A DNA stretch of 64,000 nucleotides. Source: Xenorhabdus eapokensis. GTDB lineage: Bacteria > Pseudomonadota > Gammaproteobacteria > Enterobacterales > Enterobacteriaceae. A model generated the notes under the pieces. The model did not search any database. It saw only the letters and a list, made by a program, of their open reading frames with translations, and was not told the DNA's origin. Positions 20,028-34,961 of the stretch are shown in pieces. The translations under genes and the position numbers were made by a program. The stretch spans positions 1-64,000 of the forward strand of contig NZ_MKGQ01000009.1 in NCBI RefSeq assembly GCF_001908105.1. Direction: 5' to 3'. Each line of letters starts with the position of its first letter. Position 1 is the stretch's first letter.

Positions 20028-21089
20028 TTAGTAGCCATCAAACTCATTGATTGTGACGTTAAGTGTGAGGGAAGTTCCATCGCGTAGTACCGTGACAGGA
20101 ACAACACTGCCCGGACGAATTTCCGCAACCTTATCCATTGTTTCCACCGGTGAGATGGCTGGTTGGTGATTAACACTGGTAATGATATCTCCCACTTTGA
20201 TCCCCGCTTTTTCAGCAGGACCATTGGGTGCGACCTGGAAAACACGTAATCCCTTAATTTGATTGATATTACTGCCTGATGAGCGAATATAGGGTAATTC
20301 TCTGGCAGTGATGCCTATATATCCCCTGATAACTCGGCCATCACGGATCAATTTCTGCATAATTGTGGTCGCCAGTTTTGTTGGAATGGCAAATCCCAAC
20401 CCTTCCGGTGTTGAACCAAACTCAGATTTATCGAACGTCAACGTATTGATGCCAACTAATTCACCTAGCGTATTGACCAAAGCACCACCAGAGTTGCCTT
20501 GGTTAATTGACGCATCTGTTTGCAGGAAATTCTGGCGACGTGTTGGGCTAAGGCCGACGCGCCCAGTTGCGCTGATAATGCCTTGTGTAATGGTTTGTCC
20601 CAGATTGTACGGATTGCCGATAGCCAACACGATATCCCCTACGTGAGCTACTCGTTTAGAATTAATTGGGATCACAGGAAGGTTTGTGGCATTAATTTTT
20701 AAAACCGCCAGATCTGTGGGGCCATCTGAGCCAACTAGCAGTGCATCATAAAAGTGCCCATCTTGTAAGGCGACAATAATGGAAGTGGCTTTATTGATAA
20801 CATGTCGGTTAGTGAGAATATAGCCCTGTTCACTCATAATGACACCAGAACCCAAGGGAAATAGCTCCCGGCTTTCTTGGGAAAAACTGCCCATGCTGCT
20901 GCTGTAAATATTGACTACAGCAGGAGCAGCCCGACGGACGGCTTTGCTAAAACTGGATACCTTATCGCTACTGTTAGTATCGCTCAGGAAATTTTTCAAA
21001 CCACTGGGGCGCAGGGAGGGGATAGCGACCAGCAAAATAGCGGCAATCAATAATCCTATGAGTATAGAGCGCAATAACTTGATCAGCAT
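20028..21089 (-). CDS. degS: Outer-membrane stress sensor protease DegS
   Basis: A 353-residue HtrA-family serine protease anchored by an N-terminal helix (MLIKLLRSILIGLLIAAILL). The triad is His in TNRHVIN, Asp in TDLAVLKI and Ser in NQGNSGGAL; one PDZ domain follows (about 255-345). Unassembled porin C-termini bind the PDZ domain, and DegS then cuts RseA to start the sigma-E response. The start at 21089 matches E. coli DegS; upstream codons to 21152 are not supported. It lies 157 bases downstream of degQ on the same strand. Confidence 0.95.
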   Translation of the reverse strand: MLIKLLRSILIGLLIAAILLVAIPSLRPSGLKNFLSDTNSSDKVSSFSKAVRRAAPAVVNIYSSSMGSFSQESRELFPLGSGVIMSEQGYILTNRHVINKATSIIVALQDGHFYDALLVGSDGPTDLAVLKINATNLPVIPINSKRVAHVGDIVLAIGNPYNLGQTITQGIISATGRVGLSPTRRQNFLQTDASINQGNSGGALVNTLGELVGINTLTFDKSEFGSTPEGLGFAIPTKLATTIMQKLIRDGRVIRGYIGITARELPYIRSSGSNINQIKGLRVFQVAPNGPAEKAGIKVGDIITSVNHQPAISPVETMDKVAEIRPGSVVPVTVLRDGTSLTLNVTINEFDGY

Positions 21090-21246
21090 GACATTATTCA
21101 GAGTAGTAATTGATTGAAAGAAGAATAGCATAGAAGTAGACAGACACAGCATCCTGCGTCTGTCGTTTTATCTTGCAAGTTGCGGCTTGCTTGTGCCGCA
21201 ACTCGAAATCTATTGGGTATAGGTTGTATTTTTCACACTCAATAGA

Positions 21247-22626
21247 TTAATTACGCAGTAAGAGATAAACATTATCGTCACCACGCAAGACGTTTAAGGC
21301 GATAACAGAAGGCTTCTCTTCAGTGATCTGGCGTAATGCACTGATATTGCGGACACGCACATTATTGGCACCAATAATTAAGTCATCCTTCTGTAAGCCT
21401 GATATTGCAGCAGGTGAGTTCGGAATAATCGAATCCACTTTGATGCCTTGGGTATTTTTTATCGTGCTATTGCTCAGGGTTGCGCCTTGCAGGGCGATAC
21501 TCAGTTTTTCGGCTTTAGTTGGCTCGCCGTCACTGTTATCCAGGATGACGGTGACTTCAAGTGGCCTCCCTTTGCGCAGCAGGCCAATTTTGACTTCTTT
21601 GCCCGGCGCGGTTGTACCAATCTTCGCCCGTAGCTCCGCAAAGCTGTTAATTTTCTTGCCATCAAAGGAAATCAGGACATCTCCTGATTTAATGCCCGCT
21701 TTAGCGGCAGCCGATTTAGGGATCACTTCGCTGACAAATGCCCCTTTCTGTGCTTCAATGTTGAGCGCTTTGGCAATGTCCGCTGTCATCTCGGTGCCTT
21801 TGATACCAAGTATGCCGCGTTTCACTTCCCCGTGGGCAATAAGCTGTGCGGAAAGGGTTTTGGCCATATTACTTGGGATGGCAAAACCAATACCCACATT
21901 ACCCCCGCCAGGTGCGATGATAGCGGTGTTAATACCGATCAACTCCCCTTTCAGGTTAATCAATGCGCCACCAGAGTTACCCCGATTGATAGGGGCATCG
22001 GTTTGGATAAAGTTTTCCAGACCTTCCAGATTCAGACCGCTACGGCCAAGAGCAGAAATGATCCCAGATGTGACGGTTTGCCCTAATCCGAATGGGTTAC
22101 CGATGGCAATCGCGTAGTCTCCAACGTGCAGTTGGTCGGAATCGGCAAACTTGATGGCCGTCAGATTCTTGGCATCTTGCGCTTGTAAAAGTGCAATGTC
22201 AGTTTGTGGATCTCGTCCAATCAATTTCGCTGAGAATTCACGACCATCATTTAATTGAACGCGTATTTTATTAGCATTATTAATCACATGGCTATTGGTT
22301 AATATATAACCTTTGCTAGCATCAATAATCACTCCGGAGCCTAACCCCGTGAATGGGCGGCTTTTTGGTTCTTGAGGAGGAAAAGCCGGCCCAAAGAAGA
22401 ACTGGAAATCTTCGGGTAATTGAAGCTGTTGGCTTTGCACTTCTGTACCAGAAACATGAACAGTAACAACAGAAGGAAGCACTTTTTCCAGCATGGGAGC
22501 GAGACTAGGTAATTCTTGAGAGCTCATTGCAGCAGGTAGGGCTGCATTACTGACCATGGGAATTGAAGCTAAAGACAGTCCGATACTAATAGCGAGTGCG
22601 TTAAGCAATGTATTTTTTCTTTTCAT
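21247..22626 (-). CDS. degQ: Periplasmic serine endoprotease DegQ
   Basis: A 459-residue HtrA protease with a signal peptide (cleavage after VSNA, about residue 28), a protease domain (His in TNSHVIN, Asp in TDIALLQ, Ser in NRGNSGGAL) and two PDZ domains (about 265-355 and 370-455). It degrades and can chaperone unfolded envelope proteins. I prefer DegQ over DegP because the LA loop after QLPEDFQFFFGPAF is short and because degS is adjacent, as in E. coli. Whether a separate degP exists cannot be told from the window. Confidence 0.92.
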   Translation of the reverse strand: MKRKNTLLNALAISIGLSLASIPMVSNAALPAAMSSQELPSLAPMLEKVLPSVVTVHVSGTEVQSQQLQLPEDFQFFFGPAFPPQEPKSRPFTGLGSGVIIDASKGYILTNSHVINNANKIRVQLNDGREFSAKLIGRDPQTDIALLQAQDAKNLTAIKFADSDQLHVGDYAIAIGNPFGLGQTVTSGIISALGRSGLNLEGLENFIQTDAPINRGNSGGALINLKGELIGINTAIIAPGGGNVGIGFAIPSNMAKTLSAQLIAHGEVKRGILGIKGTEMTADIAKALNIEAQKGAFVSEVIPKSAAAKAGIKSGDVLISFDGKKINSFAELRAKIGTTAPGKEVKIGLLRKGRPLEVTVILDNSDGEPTKAEKLSIALQGATLSNSTIKNTQGIKVDSIIPNSPAAISGLQKDDLIIGANNVRVRNISALRQITEEKPSVIALNVLRGDDNVYLLLRN

Positions 22627-22935
22627 GAAGACGTTCTCTTAATACCTAAGCCAGAAAAGGAAATTGTACTTAAGAGGCCTATCCTGCCAGAGCGTTTAGC
22701 TGCTTTGGAAATGATGTTTCCGAAAATTAGGTTTAGCTGGATAGGTTTTAAGCATAATTGTTTCAATGCTGTTATGACTACCAATGGTTCAGCAAAGTTC
22801 ACTAATAAAGTCGTTTGAATAAGTTTCTTTACAGGTATTTACGTGGATTAAAATTAAAAAACAAAACTTTTTTCATGGGATGAAAAGCATCACAGAAAAC
22901 CGTGGCAGCCATCGCTACCACGGCAAAGTCCATTA
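22627..22935. other. Intergenic region between zapG and degQ
   Basis: About 310 bases. The right part carries the zapG terminator (22900-22923). The remainder is AT-rich and should contain the degQ promoter. I see no further gene or repeat. Confidence 0.5.
22900..22923 (-). terminator. Intrinsic terminator after zapG
   Basis: Read on the minus strand, CCGTGGTAGC and GCTGCCACGG pair (one U-G pair) around a GATG loop, followed by TTTTC. It separates zapG from degQ. Confidence 0.75.
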
Positions 22936-23334
22936 TTATTTATCTTGAGTAGGACGAAGTAGGCCTGATGCACCCTCAGAATAATCCCGTGGAGGCATAT
23001 TAGCCGTTACTTTCTGTGTCTTAGTGTTGGATTCACCCAGATGATAATTGAAAGGATTATCCTGTACGGGCATATTGGGCATCAGTTCATTGGAACTTTT
23101 AGCCATGTGTTGATACAACTGACGGTAATCGCGTGCCATATTGTCAAGTAATTCAGCACTACGGGCGAAATGGCTGACCAGCTCTTTGCGATATTCTTCC
23201 AATTCAGCCCGATTTTTCTCCAATTCAGCTTGTAGTGCATTTTGTTGGCGTAGCTTTGAGCTGCCAAAGCGGACAGCCAGCGCGCCGACGATAAAACCGA
23301 TGATTAATCCGATCAGGGCATATTCCCAAGTCAT
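22936..23334 (-). CDS. zapG: Cell-division/envelope protein ZapG (YhcB, DUF1043)
   Basis: A 132-residue inner-membrane protein: N-terminal helix (WEYALIGLIIGFIVGALAVR), then a cytoplasmic coiled coil of about residues 26-75 and a disordered tail. YhcB/ZapG interacts with division and elongasome proteins and is needed for normal envelope synthesis and shape. AAAGGAG stands before the ATG at 23334, and the protein equals E. coli YhcB in length. It is divergent from zapE, again as in E. coli. Confidence 0.93.
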   Translation of the reverse strand: MTWEYALIGLIIGFIVGALAVRFGSSKLRQQNALQAELEKNRAELEEYRKELVSHFARSAELLDNMARDYRQLYQHMAKSSNELMPNMPVQDNPFNYHLGESNTKTQKVTANMPPRDYSEGASGLLRPTQDK

Positions 23335-23683
23335 GGCAACTCCTTTAGTAACATCGTTATTCTGCAATACTGTTTTTGCAATGTTCTAGAGCTTTATCCC
23401 ATTAGGCAGTTCTGTTTGCAAGGATATACAACTATTGGGATAGGCTCTTGGTTCATAACAAACACTATAACCGTTAATTTAGTCAGAGTGGAATATTGAT
23501 TATTAATTAATTCATTTATCTGTAACCTAATATATTAATTTTATACAGATTTATCAAAGTACGTAGGCAAGGTTCTTATTTAAAAGTATATATCTCAATT
23601 CAAATAAGTAGGAATTGGCATAGTTCTTACCCGTAAATTACGATACATACTGAAAATAAAAAATTTTAAGGATTGTCATTTTC
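23335..23683. other. Divergent promoter region of zapG and zapE
   Basis: About 350 AT-rich bases between two divergent genes. It must hold both promoters; I cannot single out convincing -35/-10 pairs, and I see no repeat or small gene. Confidence 0.4.
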
Positions 23684-24811
23684 ATGTCACCGATTACACC
23701 TTCATCTCTCTATCAATCAGCGCTGTCTGAGGGGCAGTATCAACCTGACGAAGTACAGCGTAAGACTGTTGAACGCCTCGATATTATTCATCGTGACCTT
23801 ATCAATGCTCAACCGAATCACACTCCGCAAGCCAGTGGACTGAAAGGTATATTGGGCAAGTTGTTTGGTCGGCCATCCTCTGAGCGATGCCAGCCTGTAC
23901 AGGGACTTTATATGTGGGGAGGTGTTGGGCGTGGCAAAACATGGCTGATGGATATGTTTTACCAGAGCTTACCCACTGAGCGAAAATTGCGTCTCCATTT
24001 CCACCGTTTCATGTTACGGGTACATGAAGAATTAACAACGTTACAAGGACATGAAGATCCTTTGGAGATAATTGCTGATGGTTTCAAGGCGCAGACGGAT
24101 ATACTCTGTTTTGATGAGTTTTTTGTGTCCGACATTACGGATGCTATGCTCCTCGGCACATTGCTGGAAGCCTTGTTTGTCCGGGGAATTGCCTTGGTGG
24201 CGACATCCAATATCCCACCGGATGAGTTATACCGAAATGGGTTGCAGCGTGCGCGATTTCTGCCAGCCATTGAGCAGATCAAAAAATATTGTGATGTTAT
24301 GAATGTCGATGCCGGTATCGATTATCGCCTACGGACACTGACACAGGCTCATCTCTATTTGACGCCGTTATCAGAAAAAAATCGCCAAGAGATGCACCGT
24401 ATGTTCCTGCGTTTGGTCGGGCGAGAAGGGGAGCCGAATCCAATATTGACGATCAATCATCGTGATATGCCTGTCATCAGGAGTGTTGATGGGGTATTGG
24501 CAATCCATTTCAAAACATTGTGTGAAGATCCGCGCAGTCAACTGGACTATATTGCCTTGTCGAAGATTTATCATTCTGTTTTGTTGCACGATATGCCGAT
24601 CATAACGGCATTAAATGAAAATGCCGCTCGGCGTTTCATAGCCTTAGTAGATGAATTCTATGAGCGTCAGGTGAAACTGATCATTAATGCGGATGCGCCG
24701 ATGGAACAGATTTATCAGGGGGAGTTGTTGACATTTGAATATCAACGTTGCCTGTCTCGATTGCAGGAAATGCAAAGTGAGGAATACCTGAAACTGCCTC
24801 ATTTGCCCTGA
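23684..24811 (+). CDS. zapE: Cell-division ATPase ZapE (AFG1 family)
   Basis: A 375-residue AFG1-type ATPase, same length as E. coli ZapE. Walker A is GGVGRGKTW (about residue 80), Walker B is ILCFDEFFVSD, and the arginine-finger region is near VATSNIPPDELYRNGLQRAR. ZapE binds FtsZ and is needed for division under low oxygen, high temperature or host conditions. The gene precedes rplM-rpsI, the normal enterobacterial order. Confidence 0.95.
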   Translation: MSPITPSSLYQSALSEGQYQPDEVQRKTVERLDIIHRDLINAQPNHTPQASGLKGILGKLFGRPSSERCQPVQGLYMWGGVGRGKTWLMDMFYQSLPTERKLRLHFHRFMLRVHEELTTLQGHEDPLEIIADGFKAQTDILCFDEFFVSDITDAMLLGTLLEALFVRGIALVATSNIPPDELYRNGLQRARFLPAIEQIKKYCDVMNVDAGIDYRLRTLTQAHLYLTPLSEKNRQEMHRMFLRLVGREGEPNPILTINHRDMPVIRSVDGVLAIHFKTLCEDPRSQLDYIALSKIYHSVLLHDMPIITALNENAARRFIALVDEFYERQVKLIINADAPMEQIYQGELLTFEYQRCLSRLQEMQSEEYLKLPHLP

Positions 24812-24843
24812 TTTCTTTGTCCGTTGGCATAATTCTTGAATTT

Positions 24844-24887
24844 GGGGTCGATTTTTTATGATGAGTTCTCTATAATCTTGCGACCCC
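24844..24887 (+). promoter_or_regulatory. rplM-rpsI promoter region and L13 leader start
   Basis: A perfect -10 hexamer TATAAT stands at 24871-24876, which would start a leader of about 165 bases before rplM. The -35 is poor. The -10 is framed by a perfect inverted repeat, GGGGTCG (24844-24850) and CGACCCC (24881-24887). In E. coli L13 represses its own mRNA through the leader; by family knowledge the leader 24885-25048 could do this here, but I did not fold it. Confidence 0.5.
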
Positions 24888-25042
24888 ACGTTACAGCAGG
24901 ATTTTTTATTTCCCAAAAAACTTGCATTAGTGCCGGCATAGGCTATTCGAAGGGGTAGGTTTGCTGGACATGAGTCGTGTGAACCTCAAAAACAGTTTCT
25001 GAACATCGAGTGTTCACCAACGTGTAACTTATAATTGGGTAA

Positions 25043-25477
<435 letters not shown>

Positions 25478-25489
25478 TCGGGATTATAG

Positions 25490-25885
<396 letters not shown>

Positions 25886-25922
25886 TTTATTGCCACAACT
25901 GTGGCAGTGGGTTAAAGTTAAA

Positions 25923-25950
25923 AACCCGCCATTTTTATGGCGGGTTTTTT
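25923..25950 (+). terminator. Intrinsic terminator of rplM-rpsI
   Basis: AACCCGCC and GGCGGGTT pair around ATTTTTAT and run into TTTTTT. A textbook terminator 38 bases after the rpsI stop. Confidence 0.92.
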
Positions 25951-26009
25951 ATCCCTTCAGATTGTTCACTCTCCGATAATTCGCTATTTTTTGCAAAAAA
26001 AGAGCATTT

Positions 26010-26038
26010 TTGAGAAATTAATTCCCAGACTCTAATAT
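26010..26038 (+). promoter_or_regulatory. Candidate sspA promoter
   Basis: TTGAGA (26010-26015) and TAATAT (26033-26038) with a 17-base spacer. The 280-base stretch between this site and the sspA start is otherwise open; it would be a long 5' leader, or other promoters lie closer. In E. coli sspA is induced by starvation; nothing in the sequence shows this directly. I see no gene in 25951-26315. Confidence 0.4.
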
Positions 26039-26315
26039 TTCATCATTAATTCTCAATGTACTTCCCCACAAAATGTGCAAAATCTGGTAAACTAGTAACA
26101 ATTTTTTGCCTTATCCATGAGTTTGCCCGATTTGGCAGAGGTAAGATGTAATATCCCAAGATATTTTCTCGTTACAGCCAATAAAGCCGTTACCAGGAGA
26201 TAAAGGGGATAACCTCGGATAATAAGTGCGAAACAGGATGAGAATATGAGCGAGAATAGCCGCTGTTTATTGAAGGGCTGTTCGTTCCTTTTTTTAGATA
26301 AACTTGGAGGTTTTC

Positions 26316-26957
26316 ATGGCTGTCGCTGCCAACAAACGTTCGGTAATGACTCTGTTTTCCGGCCCGACCGACATTTTTAGCCATCAAGTGAGAATTGTGC
26401 TGGCGGAAAAAGGGGTCAGCGTAGAAATTGAACACGTTGAAGCGGGTAATTTGCCTCAGGATTTGATTGACTTGAATCCTTATCAATCTGTTCCTACTCT
26501 CGTTGATCGTGAGCTGACCCTGTATGATTCTCGCATCATTATGGAATATCTGGATGAGCGTTTTCCGCATCCACCACTCATGCCTGTGTATCCTGTCGCA
26601 CGAGGCTCCAGCCGTCTGATGATGCATAGAATTGAAAAAGACTGGTATTCCCTGATGTACAAAATTCAGGAAGGCAGTGTTCAGGAAGCGAATGCTGCAC
26701 GTAAACAGCTTGCTGAAGAATTGCTGGCGATTGGGCCAATTTTCAGAGAAATGCCTTTCTTCATGAGTGAAGAGTTCAGCTTGGTAGATTGTTATTTATC
26801 TCCGCTGCTGTGGCGTTTGCCTGTCTTGGGCGTTGAGCTATCAGGACCAGGTGCCAAAGATCTTCAAGTCTATATGCAGCGTGTATTTGAACGTGACGCA
26901 TTCCTGGCTTCGTTGACGGAAGCTGAACGTGAAATGCGTTTACAATCACGGAGTTAA
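26316..26957 (+). CDS. sspA: Stringent starvation protein A (SspA)
   Basis: A 213-residue glutathione-S-transferase-fold protein: thioredoxin-like domain to about residue 87 (MTLFSGPTDIFSHQVRIVLA), then an all-helical domain. SspA does not bind glutathione; it joins RNA polymerase-sigma70 as a transcription factor for acid tolerance, phage P1 late genes and virulence. TTGGAGG is placed well before the ATG at 26316; upstream in-frame codons belong to the ribosome-binding site. It forms an operon with sspB (3-base gap). Confidence 0.96.
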   Translation: MAVAANKRSVMTLFSGPTDIFSHQVRIVLAEKGVSVEIEHVEAGNLPQDLIDLNPYQSVPTLVDRELTLYDSRIIMEYLDERFPHPPLMPVYPVARGSSRLMMHRIEKDWYSLMYKIQEGSVQEANAARKQLAEELLAIGPIFREMPFFMSEEFSLVDCYLSPLLWRLPVLGVELSGPGAKDLQVYMQRVFERDAFLASLTEAEREMRLQSRS

Positions 26958-26960
26958 TAT

Positions 26961-27458
26961 ATGGAGATGACTCAAATGTCTCCACGCCGCCCCTATCTAT
27001 TGCGGGCACATTATGAATGGCTGTTGGATAATGACATGACCCCGCATATTGTTGTGGATGTTAACTTTTATGGCGTTAACGTCCCGATGGAATATGCACA
27101 AAATGGGCAAATTATTTTGAATATCTCGCCGAGAGCGGTTGGCAATTTGCAATTGACGAACGATGAAGTGAGATTCAATGCTCGATTTGGTGGTGTTGGT
27201 CGTCAAGTAACTGTTCCAATGGCGGCAGTGATTGCGGTTTATGCCCGTGAAAATGGCGCCGGAATGATGTTTGAGCCAGAATTAGCCTATGACGTGGATA
27301 ATACCGAGTCAGAAGAAACGGATATACCAGCAGCGGATAATCTGGTGCTTATCCATAAGAGTAAGCATAATAGAAAAGCTTCTTACGATGATGATTCGCC
27401 AGATGACGAACCACCTCAACCGCCAAAAGGCCGCCCAGCCTTGCGCGTCGTAAAATAA
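26961..27458 (+). CDS. sspB: ClpXP adaptor SspB
   Basis: A 165-residue adaptor with the substrate-binding domain at residues 5-115 (RRPYLLRAHYEWLLDND, EVRFNARFGGVGRQV), an acidic flexible linker, and the ClpX-binding tail GRPALRVVK. SspB delivers ssrA-tagged proteins and the RseA fragment to ClpXP. The latter links it functionally to DegS, also in this window. Tail and binding domain are intact. Confidence 0.96.
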   Translation: MEMTQMSPRRPYLLRAHYEWLLDNDMTPHIVVDVNFYGVNVPMEYAQNGQIILNISPRAVGNLQLTNDEVRFNARFGGVGRQVTVPMAAVIAVYARENGAGMMFEPELAYDVDNTESEETDIPAADNLVLIHKSKHNRKASYDDDSPDDEPPQPPKGRPALRVVK

Positions 27459-27470
27459 TTGTTCAAATCT

Positions 27471-27530
27471 TATACCTAATAGAGTTCAAATTGCAGTCAG
27501 TAAGACCGCAGCCTGAAAGGTGAAAGGTTT
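27471..27530. repeat. Degenerate short ERIC-type element
   Basis: The segment starts TATACCTAATAGAGTTCAAA and ends in GCAGCCTGAAAGGTGAAAGG; the second is a poor inverted copy of the first. The same terminal sequences bound the longer ERIC element at 55870-56011, so this looks like an ERIC that has lost its middle. It lies between sspB and its terminator. Confidence 0.5.
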
Positions 27531-27548
27531 CGTTAGAGATGAAAATAG

Positions 27549-27575
27549 AGGAGACATTGATCTCCTTTATTTTTA
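27549..27575 (+). terminator. Intrinsic terminator after sspB
   Basis: AGGAGA and TCTCCT form a short stem followed by TTATTTTTAG. It ends the sspAB transcript and is close to the 3' end of the convergent exported-protein gene. Confidence 0.65.
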
Positions 27576-27586
27576 GCATATTAGTC

Positions 27587-28093
27587 TTACATGTAACTAA
27601 GCGTTTTCTCAAATTGCCATATACAGGCTTCGATATTATATTGGTTTGCTCCCTGATTAGATTTTTCCGCAGCTCTTAGCCTATCTATCATTTTCTTGGC
27701 AAATGCTTTTTGTTGACTTGGTCCTCTGATCGTTGGCGGTATATTGCAGATATCAGTAAATGAGAGAGTGCGATGTGATTTTATCAGTGACAATACCTCT
27801 ACCGGATTTTCAGTTAAAGCAACCGATAAAGCATAAGTAATTTGCCGCGAAAATTCTGGATGGATATTGGGGGATAGCTTAAAGGCAACTTGCAGCCATT
27901 GTTTATCACCGGTTGCAATATTCTGGATAATCTTCTCCCCGTTATGTTCTGCGTTTATCTCTGCTACAACAGAATTTACTCCTCTTTCTCGCACTTGCTG
28001 CATAATTTCGGCAGGAGTAGAGAATCTGGCCAGTGAGGGCAAACTTGCCAAGGATATAAAAGAGAAGCAGAGTATCTGGGTGAGTAAGCGCAT
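27587..28093 (-). CDS. Exported protein of unknown function
   Basis: A 168-residue protein with a clear signal peptide (MRLLTQILCFSFISLASLPS, cleavage near SLA-RF). I do not recognise a family. The mature part is mostly helical, with a GDKQWLQVAFKLSPNIHPEF segment and two cysteines (in DICNIPP and EACIWQF) that could form a disulphide in the periplasm. It is alone between sspB (convergent) and gltD, with no shared operon. The repeated helical pattern suggests a periplasmic binding or immunity-like protein, but that is a guess. Codon use does not stand out. Confidence 0.7.
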   Translation of the reverse strand: MRLLTQILCFSFISLASLPSLARFSTPAEIMQQVRERGVNSVVAEINAEHNGEKIIQNIATGDKQWLQVAFKLSPNIHPEFSRQITYALSVALTENPVEVLSLIKSHRTLSFTDICNIPPTIRGPSQQKAFAKKMIDRLRAAEKSNQGANQYNIEACIWQFEKTLSYM

Positions 28094-28407
28094 ATATTTC
28101 TACCTGTTATTATCACTGTAATCGTTTTTTATTTCATTTCTATTTAATCAGTTTTGCTAAGCAATTTTATTGCCGAAAAAAATAAACCTTATTGCTGTAT
28201 TACGGTATTGCACTATCGCTGTATTGCTATAATGAGCAGGAGGTTAAATCGATATATTTAACTTTAGAGTATAAGAATAGTCGCATAAATGCCAAAAATA
28301 CAAGTAATCTGGTAGTAAAAGAAAATAAAAAAAGGTTGGTATTTTTATTTTGGGAGAACTTCCCCGACTAAAAGGTCGGAGAAGCTATTAGAAAAAAGAA
28401 TGAAATA
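28094..28407. other. Intergenic region between gltD and the exported protein
   Basis: About 310 very AT-rich bases. It contains the gltD 3' hairpin (28359-28384) and presumably the promoter of the exported protein. Nothing else recognised. Confidence 0.4.
28359..28384 (-). terminator. Hairpin after gltD
   Basis: CTTCCCCGAC (28359-28368) and GTCGGAGAAG (28375-28384) form a ten-base stem with one mismatch or U-G pair. It follows the gltD stop by 24 bases. The downstream T-content is weak, so efficiency is uncertain. Confidence 0.5.
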
Positions 28408-34294
<5,887 letters not shown>

Positions 34295-34391
34295 TGTAAA
34301 GCTCCCCAAGTTCTGTCCGACTCTCACATCACTCGCGAGGTGGCATCAATATATCTTTTTTCTACAGGCGTCTGATTTGCGCCCTCAGTAA

Positions 34392-34421
34392 AACGCCACT
34401 TGTTTTATTGGCGTTAACAAG
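34392..34421 (-). promoter_or_regulatory. Two competing stem-loops upstream of gltB
   Basis: AACGCCA (34392-34398) pairs with TGGCGTT (34409-34415), while CTTGTT (34399-34404) pairs with AACAAG (34416-34421). The two stems overlap and exclude each other. They lie about 100 bases before the gltB start and might be an operator or a switch in the leader. Confidence 0.35.
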
Positions 34422-34646
34422 CGGTGGATCAAAATGATGTTATGTTATCTATCACTGCATAAATATGAGTCAGAGGATCATCTGACAAGTGATTTTCAGC
34501 GAATTCCCAACTTAACGGTAAAAACAGAGTTGGTCAAATCGTGTTAAATCACGTTTTTTATTGATGTTTTGTATCTATTTTTTTGATTTTTATGAGTAAA
34601 TGGCGATTTTTTGTATTTTGTGACTAAGATCATTTCTCTTAAATGA

Positions 34647-34662
34647 TGTGATTTATATCACT
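34647..34662. promoter_or_regulatory. CRP/FNR-like dyad between gltB and arcB
   Basis: TGTGATTTATATCACT matches the CRP pattern TGTGA-N6-TCACA at all but one position and also the FNR core TGAT-N4-ATCA. It is about 300 bases from arcB and 350 from gltB. Both regulators are known to act on gltBD in E. coli. Confidence 0.4.
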
Positions 34663-34961
34663 AAAATCGCCACATTATCTATTTTGAATATGCATTAAAA
34701 TGTCACTGTTTTGATGTTTTTCTCTAATTTTCTTGATTAAGTTGGATTTATATTGTGTATTTTCCAATTTGGAAGAATAAGTGATGGGTGTTTTTTAATC
34801 AAAATGGAAGTGGTGAAATTTATTTGCATAATTATTCTTGTTATTTTCATTTTTATTCCTTGTGAGGGGGTGGAAGTAATATCCCATAACGAAGTTGGGA
34901 CTTTTTTACGTTATGATTCAATCTAGTAACTTTACTGGAAAAGATTTTACTGGGAGCTGTT

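Larger units (their letters stand above)
34295..34961. other. Long divergent control region of gltB and arcB
   Basis: About 670 very AT-rich bases with no credible gene. The half next to gltB shows alternative hairpins (34392-34421). A dyad fitting CRP or FNR lies at 34647-34662. The AT-rich runs fit the Lrp/IHF control known for gltBD in E. coli, but no specific Lrp site can be claimed by eye. E. coli has yhcC in this interval; it is missing here. Confidence 0.5.

Noticed and set aside
21323..22117. 264-codon plus-strand frame opposite degQ
   Set aside because: Antisense shadow of a conserved protease; no independent signals.
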